64,000 bases of DNA, taken from the NCBI GenBank assembly GCA_033439265.1, contig JAVTVX010000015.1, forward strand, positions 72,001 through 136,000, written 5' to 3'. Below are positions 21,588 to 33,720 of this stretch, piece after piece (the first letter of the stretch is position 1; every line of letters begins with the position of its first letter). The DNA comes from Dillenia suffruticosa. Its lineage: Eukaryota; Streptophyta; Magnoliopsida; Dilleniales; Dilleniaceae. The notes under the pieces were generated by a model that saw only the letters and a program-made list of their open reading frames with translations, made no database searches and was not told the origin of the DNA. The position numbers and the translations under genes are program-made.

Positions 21588-22360
21588 TCCGACACAATTA
21601 TTAATTTTTTGCCGATTAGCTGTTTACATCCTTATGTTCATATTTAGATAGTATTAACTTTTTGATAATTTTGATGGAGAGATAGTTTACGGGACTAATA
21701 GAAAATTGAATTTATTACTATTGTTTATTATTTTATATAAAATAAAATTAAAATTTATAGAGGTTAAAATTAATTTATCTCTACTTCACTAATTTCACTA
21801 CATATTTGAAACTAAAAGAATTTATAGGAACAATATTTCTTTTTTAATTATTTCCCTTACAATTTATCACTCTTAAAACTTTTCCTTCCTACCACATATA
21901 ACATGTCTTTAATATATATCGATTATTATAATACAATAATTTTAAGATTTAAAAGTTACATTTAATTTTGTTGAATTAATATAAATTTTCTCAAACAGGA
22001 CTAGAATAAAGGAGAAGATATAAATAGTGGATCACTTTTTTTTTTTGGGTATGGCGTAGTGTCACAAGAGCATCCCCCCCCGGGGGGATTCCTACTTCTC
22101 TTATTATTGTAGATGTTAAAATCTTTCGTTTTAAAAGAAAAATTAAGAACATAAAATTATAATTTACTAGATGTATATAATTTACTAATAATTTCTTTTT
22201 TAAAAATAGCAATAATAATTAGGTTTTGAGCCACATATAACATAACGCCCTCTATTAGATTTTCTTCCGTCGAATCTAGCATTTTGCAATTTTATCTATT
22301 CTTTTATCAATTATAATTATATGCAAATGCATTGTGTTTGTAATTAATAATTTGACTTGG
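21588..22360. other. intergenic, upstream of the SDR gene
   Basis: Very AT-rich with no recognisable gene. It includes a CCCCCCCCGGGGGG palindrome near 22074-22087. Confidence 0.5.
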
Positions 22361-22834
22361 CAATTTCTCGCAAGCGGCAGGGTCTTGGGGCGCGTTTGTA
22401 GCGTTTTTGGATAGCTCGTGTAGGCATCTCAATTCTCATCGCCAGGAAAAGGGGGTTTCGCCGTGTGGAAGCGAGGAATAGAAGCGAGCAAGACGCCATT
22501 TCTTTCTTCCGTCTTCCGATCTTGGAGAGAAGCATGATCAGGTTTGTTTTTCTAATTTACGAGAACGAGGCATGAATTCTTTTCGCTGGGTATTGACACT
22601 TGACCCGTCCATGTACGGGGGTTCTCGTTTGTTCAAATTGCGATATGCGTCGCCATGCCAATTCAGATGAATCATCTTCTCTTGTATAGAGATTTAAAAC
22701 AATAAATAAATTAAATTTGTTTGTGATGTGGCAGATTATGAGGGGCATTGTTTCTGCTTCAATCAAAAGGCTTGCATTTTCTTCTGTTCCTCACTGAGTA
22801 GCCTCACCTCTAAAAACACACCCATAAAGTAAAC
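22360..22834 (+). promoter_or_regulatory. probable 5' UTR of the SDR gene with one intron and a short upstream ORF
   Basis: GC-richer sequence at about 22360-22545 ends at a plausible splice donor (CATGATCAG/GTTTG), and an acceptor (GATGTGGCAG/A) lies at about 22734. After it, a 19-codon upstream ORF runs from ATG at 22738 to TGA at 22797, 37 bases before the main ATG at 22835. The splice sites are inferred by eye and need cDNA support. Confidence 0.4.
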
Positions 22835-25800
22835 ATGAATCGGCAAGAACGGGCAAAGGAAAGAAGGGAGAAGAGGCTCCAGGAGATATCACTGCAACGA
22901 ACCATTCCTTACTCCGATCATCAGCGGTATGTACTCAATGCCATCTACCCTTTCCTTCCAATTTTTCAGTTTAGTTTTTCCCATTGTTAGCAAGTTTTTG
23001 CATTCTCCTGTGGTTTTAACAAAGCCTGGGTTTCTGACCTCAACATAAGAATCCATTCTATTATACAAAAGGATGTAAACATTTTGATCCTTCCTATATG
23101 TAAACAATTCCTACTGCATTTTTTAAGACAATTGTCCCAAGCCATTGCCCTGCCCCCCCTTCTCTCTCTCAGCCTCTACTTTCATCCAAGCCCATAATGA
23201 TCACAAGCGGAATGCTTTCTCCAAATTGAAATTTACCTTTACCAGCTGGAGCTATGTCTGTGATCTCTCCTGCCCGGCCCAACAGCAACACTATCACAAA
23301 CTCTCTTGATTCAAATCACTCTGCTCCCCCACTCTCTTCTTTAGCTTTCTCTTGTCATGCCTACTGACCAGGTGGATAGGAATTTTGATTTAGTGTTGTT
23401 ACATCATTTAAACCAACTTGTGATCATCGATGTTACTTTAATCCAGCACGATCCCATTTAAGATATTCCAGTTAATAGTTTAATCACAACTTGGTATCTG
23501 ACAAGTTATGTATCCCTTGGGGGAGCTTTAGCTTTTTTTAGCATTTTAACAAGGATGTAAAAGCAATCTTTTCTTTTCTTTTTTTTTTCTTTGGGTGAGA
23601 TTAGTCTACCTGTCTTTTGTTGAATATTTGTGAGATAAAGTTTCCAACTTTTTTAAATACACTTGTCTTCCGCAATCTACAGTCTATTCTGTTTCATACA
23701 TAGTAGAGATACCTCCTACATTGCACAAGGATGACAAGCTCTCGCAACACTCTTTCCATTTCCTTTATTTTCTCATTTCTTCCCTGAACTTTGTCATTAC
23801 CCATAAAGGTTTTTACTATTGTTTGCATTTGAAGCTTATGTTTAATTGATTTTTGAAATCTTGGGTGGATTAAGACTAAGAAATAATAACAATAAGGAAT
23901 AGACTTGCAACTCTAACATGGTCTTGCAGCCAATTTGATGAAAACCGCCTGAAACGACTTAAGAGTTTGGATAGGGTAGGAAATGAATAACGTTGTCCTC
24001 ATCGGAAGTTTAGTGTATAATTCCCATAACTTCTTGGAATTTCCAGGTGGTGGACTCCTGAAACTATTGCTGTGGTTACTGGTGCCAACAGAGGTATTGG
24101 ATACGAAATTGCACGGCAACTCGCATTGCATGGTCTGACAGTCATTCTGACATCACGAGATATTGTCGTTGGGCTAGAAACAACGAAGGTCTTCCAAGAA
24201 GGAGGCTTAAATGTGGTTTTTCATCAATTGGATGTTATAGACCCTCTATCTATTAAAACTTTTTCTGAGTGGGTGGAGCAAACTTATGGCAGCATTGATA
24301 TCCTGGTAATTGAAAGTGGCACTTCCATATCTAGCTCTTACAGATTTTCTTTTTCAGCACACAAGTTGATCTGCTGCAAGATGCATCCAGTTGTTGCAGA
24401 AGTTCTAAAATGAGCCCTAATGTAGAATCTAGTCATCTGATACTCTGCAGCGAAATCCTCTCTTCCCTTGCTAGAGTTTTTCCCTCTCTTAGACCCTATG
24501 ATTGCAGTCTGGAAACTTGTTCCCTGACAAGATTCGTTCTTTTCTTAGGAGAATTAAACTTGCTTGTTATTCATCGTACCCCCATTAAATAAGGGACAGT
24601 AGAGTTTATATTGAATAGGTTTTTACTAAAATAAACTCCTAAAAAGAATATGTTTCCTACTAAAACAAACTCCTAAAAAGAATAGGTCTCCTACTAAAAC
24701 AAACTCCTAAAATTAAGAAATATCAAAATAAGATAACTATTATTTTAAAAGATAACTATCAATTCCTAAATATTCTTTTAAGAGATAACTATCAGCTCCC
24801 AAATATTCTATTAAAAGATACGATCATCTTCTAAATGTTCTCCTAGAATATTTCTTTGCTGTGAATGCATTGTGTATATCATTACCTCGAGCTCGAATTT
24901 AGGATAGGTCCTCTCAAAGTTATCAAAAACTCCCATGAAGCCTTCTCTCTCATCCTCTTCTAACGCAACTTGGTTGCTCCTCTGTTTCCTTTCATACATG
25001 TGGGCCAAATTCGTAGCAGCTCCCTAGCAGTTGCTGCAATTCCACCTCCAGCTGCAGCCCCTCCATAAGACCAGCTGTGAATAGGTTGATCTGTTGCTTT
25101 GTGGTGAGTTCTGAAGTGCGAACCAGCAAGGATTGAAACTCCCTTTGATAGTCCTCCACTGTCCCTGTTTGTTTTAAGTTGGCCAACTCTCCAAGGGGGT
25201 TAAGGCTGAAGGGGGGCTGAATCTCAAGTCGCACTGTTCGGTTAATGTCTCCCGGTTCATGCTCCCCCCTTCTCGCTTCACCTTAAACCACATCTGTGCT
25301 TCTCCATTAAGATAGAATGCTGCCAGCCCCCCTTCTCTCCTTCAAGCATTATTTGATTTTCAAAGAATTGCTTACACCTATGGATCCAAATCAAGGAATC
25401 CTCAGTACCATCATATGATGGGAACTTTAGTTTACAAAACACAAGTCCTTCCTTCTTGTTGGGTACTGCATATGACGGGAATTTTAGTTTAGAAAACACA
25501 AGACCTTCCTTATTGTCGGGTACTTCGTTCCTCTCCTTGGTCTGAGAGGGTGCTCCCCACCTTATTGTTCTCGCTGCACCCCTGCATCTCTCACAGAATC
25601 CCTTCCAATTACGAGTTCATCACTGTCTGCTGTTGCTGAAGCTGCTTCTCGCTGGACTGCTGGCGTTCCTCCACCACAGACAGTTGCTGCTTGAGGTCCC
25701 TCATGCACCCCTCCATCCGGTTAGGCCATTTTGTAGGGTTTTCCATGATGGCCGACTCTAATACCGAGTTCACATGAGCTCTAGTGCAGGATCTAGTCAC

Positions 25801-27620
25801 AGGATACTCTGTAGGGAAATCCTCTCTTCCTTTACTAGAGTTTTTTCCTCTCTTAGACCCTATGACTGCACTCTAAAACCTGTTTCCTAACAAAATTCCC
25901 ACCACAGCGTATTTTTTTTTAAAGGAGAATTAGACTTGCGTATTATTCTTTGTGCAAGTTTACAATAAAATAGGTTTTCTATAAAATAAACTCCTAAAAA
26001 GAATATGTTTCCTACTAAAACAAACTCCTAAAAAGAATAGGTCTCCTGCTTAAACAAACTCCTAAAATTAAGAAGTATCAAAATAAGAAAACTAATATTC
26101 TAAAGAGATAACTATCAACTCATAAATATTCTCTTAAGAGATATCTATTATCTTCTAAATATTTTTTTAAAAGATAACTATAATCTCCTAAATATTCTCC
26201 TACAATATTTCTTTCCCATGAATGCATCATGCATATCAAGTTCATGCTCACAATTTGAATTTCTCTATGCTATTCTCTAGTATACCCTCCACTGTGCAAG
26301 TAGTTCATGTCATTTAGCCTAAGAAGTACATAAGGTTGTTCAATGGTCCTCACCACCATTTAGCTAACTGTGCAGGTGAACAATGCAGGTGTTAGCTTCA
26401 ATCTTGGGTCAGATAATTCTGTTGAAAATGCTGATAATGTTATTGCCACCAATTACTATGGTACTAAAAATATGATGCAAGCTATGATCCCCTTGATGAG
26501 ACCTTCTGCTGCTGGTGCTCGTATTGTGAATGTGAGTTCACGACTCGGCAGACTGAATGGCAGGAGGAATGTGAGTATAAAGATTTTCTATTCTCAGTTT
26601 TTCGAGCATGTGTCACATTGAGTGCTCCATGATTCCCCATTATTTTGGTTATCACCGAAGAATATGAGGAGCCTTTTTTTTTTTTCCTGTCTGAGTCCGG
26701 AGAATTATCTGACTGTTATGGCTAAATATTCATATATGCTACTTGTATGGTGGATTGAAATTGTTTTCAGGACTTTATGCTCCTGAAGTTTGGGGTGGTA
26801 ACTTTGGCCTTTCTAAGAGCCCTACCAGTTCTTTTCTGAACATGGAAGTCTTCTGCTTTATATAAGAAATTTGTACATGCCATGAGGTGGATACCGTTGC
26901 CCTGCAACTTGCTACCTGAAAAGGATGAGATTGAACAGTTCGACTTCTTTTGGCTCATAGCAGCCAAATGCAGAAAATCATTTCCTTCTTGGTATATAAT
27001 GGCCGTTGTTTTAGTTGTGGTTACATATCATGTTTCCCAATGTTAATAATTTGGTAATGAGTTACAAGAATCCTTCAATAACTCACCCCTTGTTCAAGAT
27101 GTTTAAGGTTCTTGGGCAACTTTAAAACCTTCATTCCACATCAGCTACTAGAAAATGAAAATAACAATAGTTCATCTTGAACCCCATGATGTTCCTGTGA
27201 TATTGTTTATTTGATTTGTGATAGCGTATTGAAGATGTCAAGTTGAGACAAGAACTAAGCAATGATGAGTCACTGTCAGAGGAACTGATTGATCGGACTG
27301 TGGAAAATTTTCTAAATCAAACTAAGGATGGTAGTTGGCTATCTGGTGGATGGCCGAAGTCGAACACTGACTACGCTGTGTCAAAATTAGCTGTTAATGC
27401 TTACACCAGGTTAATGGGAAAGATGTTGTCTGATCGTCCAGAAGGTCACAAGATATATATCAACTGTTACTGTCCTGGTTGGGTGAAGACTGCCATGACT
27501 AATTGGGCAGGGAATATTTCCGCAGAGGATGGAGCCGACACTGGAGTTTGGCTTGCCCTACTTCCAGGCCAGCCCGCTACAGGAAAGTTCTTTGCAGAGC
27601 GACGTGAGATTAGTTTCTGA
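22835..27620 (+). CDS. short-chain dehydrogenase/reductase (plant SDR/carbonyl reductase type)
   Basis: The exons are 22835-22926, 24047-24305, 26376-26570 and 27225-27620, all with GT/AG borders and matching phases, giving 313 aa. The Rossmann cofactor motif is TGANRGIG at residues 42-49, the structural motif NNAG at 119-122, the catalytic Ser lies in NVSS (169-172), and the catalytic pair is Tyr232/Lys236 (YAVSK). A PGWVKTAM segment follows. The basic N-terminus (residues 1-30) followed by RWWTPETIAVVTG is typical of plant proteins annotated as SDR1/SDR2, carbonyl reductase or (+)-neomenthol dehydrogenase-like. Members are NADPH-dependent and reduce aldehydes or ketones, often in the cytosol; this one's substrate cannot be read from sequence. 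The length is normal for the family. Intron 2 carries a gag-only LTR element inserted antisense. Confidence 0.95.
24401..24405. repeat. target-site duplication, left
   Basis: AGTTC immediately before the left LTR; matches 26239-26243. Confidence 0.85.
24406..24881 (-). repeat. 3' LTR of the gag-only element
   Basis: 476 bp, homologous to 25770-26238. Both copies share TGAGC(C/T)CTA(A/G)TG near the left, a tandem run of ACAAACTCCTAAAA motifs, repeated GATAACTAT motifs, and a GAATGCAT...ATATCA right end. Confidence 0.9.
24882..25769 (-). pseudogene. gag of the non-autonomous element
   Basis: Minus-strand pieces follow gag order. A coiled-coil Gln-rich start lies at about 25609-25769 (LKQQLSVVEERQQSSEKQLQ). 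The conserved LKFPSYDGTEDSLIWIHRCKQFF segment is at 25278-25499. The capsid core GTVEDYQREFQSLLVRTSEL and its LFTAGLMEGLQLEV tail are at 24992-25234. A charged end is at 24811-25008. The LKFPSY segment is partly duplicated by a tandem repeat of about 60 bp (about 25413-25533). Frame breaks are present, so this copy makes no full gag. Confidence 0.8.
25770..26238 (-). repeat. 5' LTR of the gag-only element
   Basis: 469 bp, partner of 24406-24881, next to the primer binding site. Sequence differences between the LTRs are scattered, so the insertion is not recent. Confidence 0.9.
26239..26243. repeat. target-site duplication, right
   Basis: AGTTC immediately after the right LTR; matches 24401-24405. 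Confidence 0.85.
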
Positions 27621-28430
27621 GAAGGGCTTGTGGGTATAGATGGCACTTAAAGCCCTGAACTAGAAGCAGAAATATGTGTTGATCTGAAATCAGTGAAAGG
27701 ATAGCATGTTGGATGCACGATTGGCTTGAACCGTCAAAGAACATCCCGCTGATAATATGCAGTCCGTTGGTGGGAGCGCATGGCTGACTTCAGTCGAATG
27801 GAGGCTATCGTGCTCGGGCTTTGTGAGTTCAGTTTGAGTCTTCATGGTCTTTTTCCTTTTTCCTTTTTCTTTTTCCATTTTTCGTGTTAATGTATGGCTT
27901 GTGTTTGTTCCTAAAACAAATTTGTTAAATTTTAAAACAATACTGAATGAATCAAATGAATTTTGTATTAAATAGATCGAATGTCTTTGTGAATCTATGA
28001 ACAACAAAAAGGAAAAAATAGATTTCCTTTTTCATATACCAACAGCTTTGAGGTTACTATCCATACATTGTGACCATCATAAATTTCAAATTGAATGAGA
28101 ACATATGTGAAAGATATTGACAAATAATAAAGAAGCGCAAAAAGGTACATATTTTTCTATACTTTTATGAACAATCAAAAGCTAATAAAAGTATGCAGTG
28201 TAGATAATTTCTTCAATATGCTTCAATCCACCGACCATACAGATTTTTCCTCCAACAACTATAGCACCAGAATAGACCCTGGACTCCGTCAATAAAATTA
28301 CCATAGCACCAGAATAGACCCTGGACTCCGTCAATAAACTTATATAGTTAATGGGTGGGTATATAATAATTATTGGAACAACAAGTTATAAGGAAGACAA
28401 TAAACCGGAGATTGTTATTGTTGAATCCAA
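27621..28430. other. SDR 3' flank and intergenic
   Basis: Probably the 3' UTR for the first few hundred bases, though no unique polyadenylation signal stands out. At 28259-28342 a 42-bp unit (ATAGCACCAGAATAGACCCT...) is tandemly duplicated. Confidence 0.5.
28259..28342. repeat. 42-bp tandem duplication
   Basis: Two copies containing ATAGCACCAGAATAGACCCT and GGACTCCGTCAATAAA with a 42-base offset. Confidence 0.9.
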
Positions 28431-29440
28431 TTTTGACTCCATAGTTAAACTACTCTTTTGACTTGAATAGAGAATCAATGATATCGTATCCGCTAGATCT
28501 TCAACGAGGAAATTTGCAAAAACCCTTTAGAGGTGGCTCCAGCAGAAAACCTTTGATGCTCAAATAAAAAAAAAGTGATAGGAGGGAATGAAAAACTAAG
28601 AGAGTTTAGATATACCTTGTGTAGTTTCTGTGTGCTAATTGTAGAGTCGAGAGTATTACATACCTTTCATGGGTTACCTTTGCTCAATATACATAACATG
28701 TGCATGCATGGCAAATATGTGTTGGAGGCTGGGAAAACTCTGGTTTACTTACAGAGAGATCGTTGGAGATTTTATGAGATTACTGGGATTATAGTCGAAA
28801 AATTTTAGAAAATTTAGAATCCTATTGATTAAGGGAAATTTATGTTTTTAGGGAGGTTCCCTATCTTATGAGAAGTGATTATTGAGATTTCCTTACTTAT
28901 TGGGAAAGATTACCTCGAGAATTAGAGGAGTTTTAAATCTTAGGTAATTAGATTCGTTTGATAAGCGTTGTTTGCCAGAAGGTTGTTTGGTAGTAGTTGA
29001 GAGAGTAAGACCGAGAGGTGAATGAACTGCTTACTCTAGGGGGTTTAGCCAAGATGGCCGAGTCAGAGTGCCTAGCCAAGAGGGCATCCGACCGAGAGTG
29101 TACTCGGTGACCTTATGATTATGGTCTTAATTTTGAATTTTATGGTAATGATTGTTAGATCTTGTACCATCATTTACTCTTTACTCCTAATGTTGTTTCG
29201 AAAAAGAAGCATTAGATGTAGAGAATAATGAAATGGAAAAGACGCAAGGTAAGGTATTTTAGTGAAGCGGGAAGGCGCAAAGGTAGAGCATTAAACGCGA
29301 GATTTGTCGCTTTGGTTTTCGTGAATCTTCTCCGACACGCTTTTTAGTGTTCGGCTTGTGATTGGTTATCGATATTATGATGTTTATACTTTGGATGGTT
29401 CTCTTTCATGAATCTTCTCTTTGATGATTTACCTTTATGC
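28430..29440 (-). mobile_element. LTR remnant related to the Tat element
   Basis: 28430-29172 shares blocks in order with the Tat LTRs at 14760-15479 and 20894-21587: GAGGA(A/T)xTT, TATACCTTGTGTAGT(T/A)TCTxTGTG, and a GAGAGATCG block, ending in CCATCA. Next to that end lies TTTACTCTTTACTCC, equivalent to the polypurine tract of the Tat element read on the other strand, followed by about 250 bp of internal-like sequence. This is therefore a truncated 3' end and not a clean solo LTR. Confidence 0.65.
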
Positions 29441-29450
29441 ATTCTCCTGA

Positions 29451-29890
29451 CACTACTAGAAAACATATTTTCAACGACGAAAAAATCCGTCGTTAATATC
29501 TTTCAGTAACGAAAAAAATCCGCCGCTAAAATCAGCGACAGAAAAAATCCGTCGCTGATAAAAAAAAAGCAATCCGTCACTGATTTTTGAGTTATAAGGA
29601 GAATACACGCGGTTCTACACCTGCCCTGCCCCCGCCCGTGCCCTACCCACCTATGTGCTACGTCCTTTAACTCGTGAAAAATCTTGCTCCAGCGCTATCA
29701 GCGACGAAAAAAAATCTATCGTTGAAAGTCACCCCGTTAAATATCAGCGACGGAATACTATCCGTCACTAAAATTAACGATAGATTAGCAACGAAAAAAA
29801 TCTGTTGCTGATGATTAGCGATGGAAAAAAATCCATTACTAATGATTAGCGATAGAAAAAAATTTATCACTGATAAAAAACAAAAAAAAG
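29451..29890 (+). mobile_element. CACTA-like transposon end with subterminal repeats
   Basis: The stretch begins CACTACTAGAAAA, the hallmark of plant CACTA (En/Spm) terminal inverted repeats. It is followed by many inverted and direct copies of an (A)GCGACG(G)AAAAA / TCCGTCGCTGA motif, as in CACTA subterminal regions. The opposite end (a TTTTCTAGTAGTG-type terminus) was not found downstream, so this is one end or a truncated copy. Confidence 0.7.
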
Positions 29891-30462
29891 ATTGAGTTAT
29901 AATGAGAAATGAAATTGGGGTTTGTGATCTCTCTCTCTCTAACTTCTCTCGTTCTCTTACTCTCTCTCTCTCTCTACTTCTCCCCCTTATTCTCTCTCTC
30001 CCTCTCCCTATGTTTCTATCTTCTTTCTGTCTCTAAGCCCTCCCTCTCTCTACTTCTTCTTTCCCCAGTTCTCTTCTTTTTCTCTCTTTCCACTCCAACT
30101 CTTTCATTTCCTAGCATTTTCCATGAATTATATTTCCATTCACCGTACTATCTTAGCTCGTCTCCCCTGTCATTTTAATGCTCTATTTTTCATTTCATTT
30201 TGAGTTTAAGCACCACAAACACCACACGCAACTCTTGTCTGGTTAGTAGCCGTGATTGTGACAGTTGGGGCGGGGGGGTTTGGCCAGGTCACACCCCAAC
30301 TGTGAAACTTGGTGGGCGTTTGGTTACTTAACCCCAATCCCCGACATATCCGCATTCCTCATTCTCCCGTCTCTTCCCTATACAAGTGTGTAAGCCTGTC
30401 ATTGCCGGTGCTAATTTCTTAGTAGTATAGTATTTATTATCTTGCCCATTATAAAAACAAAA

Positions 30463-30517
<55 letters not shown>

Positions 30518-31403
30518 GGAGTATTAACTAAATAGAGATAGAATCAATGTTATTAGAATCGTATTGTTTATCTACCAAAGAACTTTAAAATTATAGTTGT
30601 TGATATGATTGAATCACTAGATTTTTTAATAATAACTAAAAATATATAAAAAATTTTTTAAAATAAAATATAAATTAATTTTATATTTTTATATAAAAAT
30701 TTAAAAATGAAATTTTAATAAATATAAAATAAATAATCACTCTTAAAATTTATATTAAACAATAAATTCGATTAATCGATCGGTTTGAAAGATCGAGAGA
30801 GTAACGGGAAAAGATGAGGAAGGAGAGGAGAAGTTGTTAGATATGGAAAGATTTTTAAAAATTTTGCTCCATAGAAATTTTTTTTAATATTTTATATTCT
30901 AAAATACTTAAATATTTTTTTATCTAAATTTAATAAATTAAATTTAGTGAATTTTTTAATATTTGATAATTAAATATGAATCTAACTGTTTTATTAAAAA
31001 ATTATAATTAAACTGTGTTATTTCCTAATTCAATTATTTAAACGAGATTTTATTTAAAATAATCCGGTTTTTTCTTCAAACTATGGTTTAATCGTGGTCC
31101 GATTCGACCACAACGATAACACCGGAGTGAGCAATGAAGATGTGGAGGTCCTCGTGGGTCCAGCTCTCTCAAGAAACTCCCAATAACTCTCTCTCTCACA
31201 TTAAATTGCTTCTTTGTCCGCGCTCTCTCACCCAGCTGCAAAAGTGTCTCCATCATGAAATTAATAAATGCAGTCACTTCCCAACCCCCAACTGACCATG
31301 TCTTTCTGTGTAAATCAATTAAATATGATATGATCTAGATTTCTAGCTAGTAGAAATGAGGGGGGGGGGGGAGAGTAAAAAGAACAAGCCATACTCCTAG
31401 GAA
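29891..31403. other. intergenic, upstream of the SEC14 gene
   Basis: CT-rich sequence (29930-30110), a (TAA)n microsatellite (30464-30516), then AT-rich sequence. No gene recognised. The promoter of the SEC14-like gene presumably lies near the right end, but no TATA box could be picked out with confidence. Confidence 0.5.
30464..30516. repeat. (TAA)n microsatellite
   Basis: About 17 uninterrupted TAA units. Confidence 0.96.
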
Positions 31404-33720
31404 ATGATGGAGGCGAGAGAAGAAAGAATAGACGTCGATGATGATGAGGAAACGGAAATGGGAAACAGAGATCTAGAAACAAAGAAAGTCGGAGCAATGC
31501 GAGCGCTGGCCCAATCCCAATCCCAGGATCCCTCCTCTGCTCAGGTCTGTTTATTTACTATTGTTGTAACGTAATTGTTGCTCTTCCTTGATCTCCTTTA
31601 ATCTCCATTGTTTAATCACCGAGAATTTATGACCCAACAGCCTAGGTACATGTAAAGGTTTCTTCTTTCTTGGCTTGGCTGCTCAAGAGACTGACTTGAT
31701 AGCCTATATAAATGAATGAACTATGACTCAATGGCTTGTATACATGTAATGAATTAATAAGCCCATCACTTGTATATACATCTACCAACGAATTCATGAT
31801 TACATGTATCTAATAATTAATTAATGGTTACATATATTTTACATGCAGTGTACATGTATATGATGTAGTGTATACGTGTATTTATTTAATAGTAAGTTAA
31901 TGGTTTAATAATTATCTATAGATTAGTTGAAAAAATATATTCACAGGTGCAGTGATGGAAAAAACAATTGGAACTTGGTCCTCTTTCCAACTTGTTAGGA
32001 AAATACATACTTTTCATAAGAGCGATATCTTTAAATTGAGAGGCCAGGCGAAAGAAAACAAATCTTCTACTTTCAGCTATATGTTTACTTTACAAAGCAG
32101 CATAGACAAGGGTATCTCCTTTCTTTTTAAAGCTTGTGAAGTCAATAGAATTCCAAAGATCGACATTACATTTATGATACGGTTAAAGTATGTGAAGTCA
32201 TGAAAACTCCAAATATTATGGGCACTATATTGATGATATATTTTCTATCACCACAGGCACAACACATACACTCGCTCTCTCTCCTAGTTGGTTTTGGGGA
32301 GGGGCGGGGGATATAATCTTTTGCTTCTCTAATTCCTCTAAATTGCCACCGTAATTCCAACACCTCATCACTAACTAAAAATAGACCCGAAATTTTTGAA
32401 CCCCCCACTCACGTACTTTCAGTTTGCTTTTTGGAGTTTAATCCGCATCTGTTAAACGGAGGTGGAAGTTTTCTGTGCAGCAAGTAGATGACCTGATGAT
32501 CAGAAGGTTTCTTCGTGCTCGCAATCTAGACGTAGAGAAAGCTTCCTCCATGTTCCTGAAGTACCTTAAATGGAGGCGAACATTTGTTCCAGATGGGTCC
32601 ATCTCTGTATCACAGATCCCAAATGAACTTGCTCAGAACAAAATGTTTCTTCAAGGATTGGATAAAGAAGGGCGTCCCATAGCAGTTGTCTTTGGAGCCA
32701 GACATTTTCAAAACAAGGGTGGACTAGATGAGTTTAAGCGTAGGTTACATATTATCTTTCAATTCCAAAAGCTTAATTTTTCTAGTTTAGGAACACGTAG
32801 TTGTTTGTCTGTCTAGAAACGAATTGTGGAAAAGAAAACAACCAATAACTGTATTGGTTTCTGTAGCGTTAACTGAACCTTATTGGGCATTGCTTTATTG
32901 TTTGAGTTGAAGCAATTTCAGAAAGTTATCTGAGGATACAAAGATGGGGCATTCTCAGACATGTTACCCTGTGTATTTTCAGGTTTCGTAGTCTATGCTC
33001 TCGACAAGCTATGCTCAAGGTACTCTCTCATAGACATACCAAGGAGCCAATGCATATCAAGCCAGAGCTAATGCAGTCTTTGAATTTTTGATATAATCAG
33101 GATTCCAACAGGACAGGAGAAATTTATGATAATAGGTGATCTAGAAGGGTGGTGCTATGCCAACAGTGACATTCGTGCTTACCTGGGGGCTCTATCTATT
33201 CTTCAGGTTATCCCTACCTCATGAAACTTCAGGTTTTTCTTTTCTGGGCGTGATCTCAGTTTGCTACTGGTTGCTGCATCTTTTATTCCTCTACTTTGAG
33301 AATTTTATAAGTGTTGCTATTTTATTTTATGAATAGTTACTCGATCAGTATGGAATACTGATCCGTGCAGCGGAAAGATGCCTGTGATTGAATAATGTTA
33401 TATAATATATATGAGGCAGGATTACTACCCGGAAAGACTTGGGAAGTTGTTCATGGTCCACGTGCCTTACGTATTTATGACGGTCTGGAAGGTTGTTTAC
33501 CCATTTGTTGATAACAATACCAAGAAGAAGGTGAGTCTTTTCCTTTTCCCCAATCAGAAAGTTTCCATCAATATTATAATTGTTCATGTCATTTGTGTCA
33601 CAGATTGTATTTGTTGATAACAAAAGGCTGAGATTAACTCTACTGGAAGACATCGAGGAGAGTCAGCTCCCACAAGTATATGGTGGCAACCTACCCTTGG
33701 TTCCCATCCAAGATGCCTGA
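31404..33720 (+). CDS. SEC14-like CRAL-TRIO lipid-transfer protein
   Basis: Six exons (31404-31544, 32481-32739, 32983-33019, 33101-33206, 33420-33530, 33604-33720) join in consistent phase to give 256 aa. After an acidic N-terminus (residues 1-47) comes the CRAL-TRIO N-terminal helix region (VDDLMIRRFLRARNLDVEKA, then KYLKWRR, residues 49-78). The lipid-binding fold follows: LQGLDKEGRPIAVVFGARH, FVVYALDKLCSR, KFMIIGDLEGWCYANSDIR, YYPERLGKLFMVHVPYVFMTVWKVVYPF and KIVFVDN. The DYYPERL block and the final GGNLPLVPIQ are standard SEC14 marks. Such small single-domain plant SEC14 proteins are thought to move phosphatidylinositol or other lipids between membranes. No signal peptide or membrane span is visible. 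The 37-base third exon is unusually short but keeps phase. Confidence 0.93.

Larger units (their letters stand above)
24406..26238 (-). mobile_element. gag-only non-autonomous LTR retrotransposon (TR-GAG-like) in SDR intron 2
   Basis: LTRs at 24406-24881 and 25770-26238 flank 888 bp. The flanks carry a perfect 5-bp target duplication AGTTC (24401-24405 and 26239-26243). Beside the right LTR the minus strand reads TCGGTATTAGAGTCGG (25752-25767), close to the initiator-Met-tRNA primer site TTGGTATCAGAGCCGG. The inside encodes only gag fragments on the minus strand; no protease, RT or integrase is present. It must have been mobilised by proteins from another element. It lies antisense to the SDR gene and is presumably removed with the intron. 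Confidence 0.88.

Noticed and set aside
22074..22087. CCCCCCCCGGGGGG palindrome
   Set aside because: A short homopolymer palindrome with no terminator or other function expected in this setting.
28430..29172. Solo LTR
   Set aside because: It is followed by polypurine-tract-like and internal sequence, so it is a truncated element end and not a recombined solo LTR.
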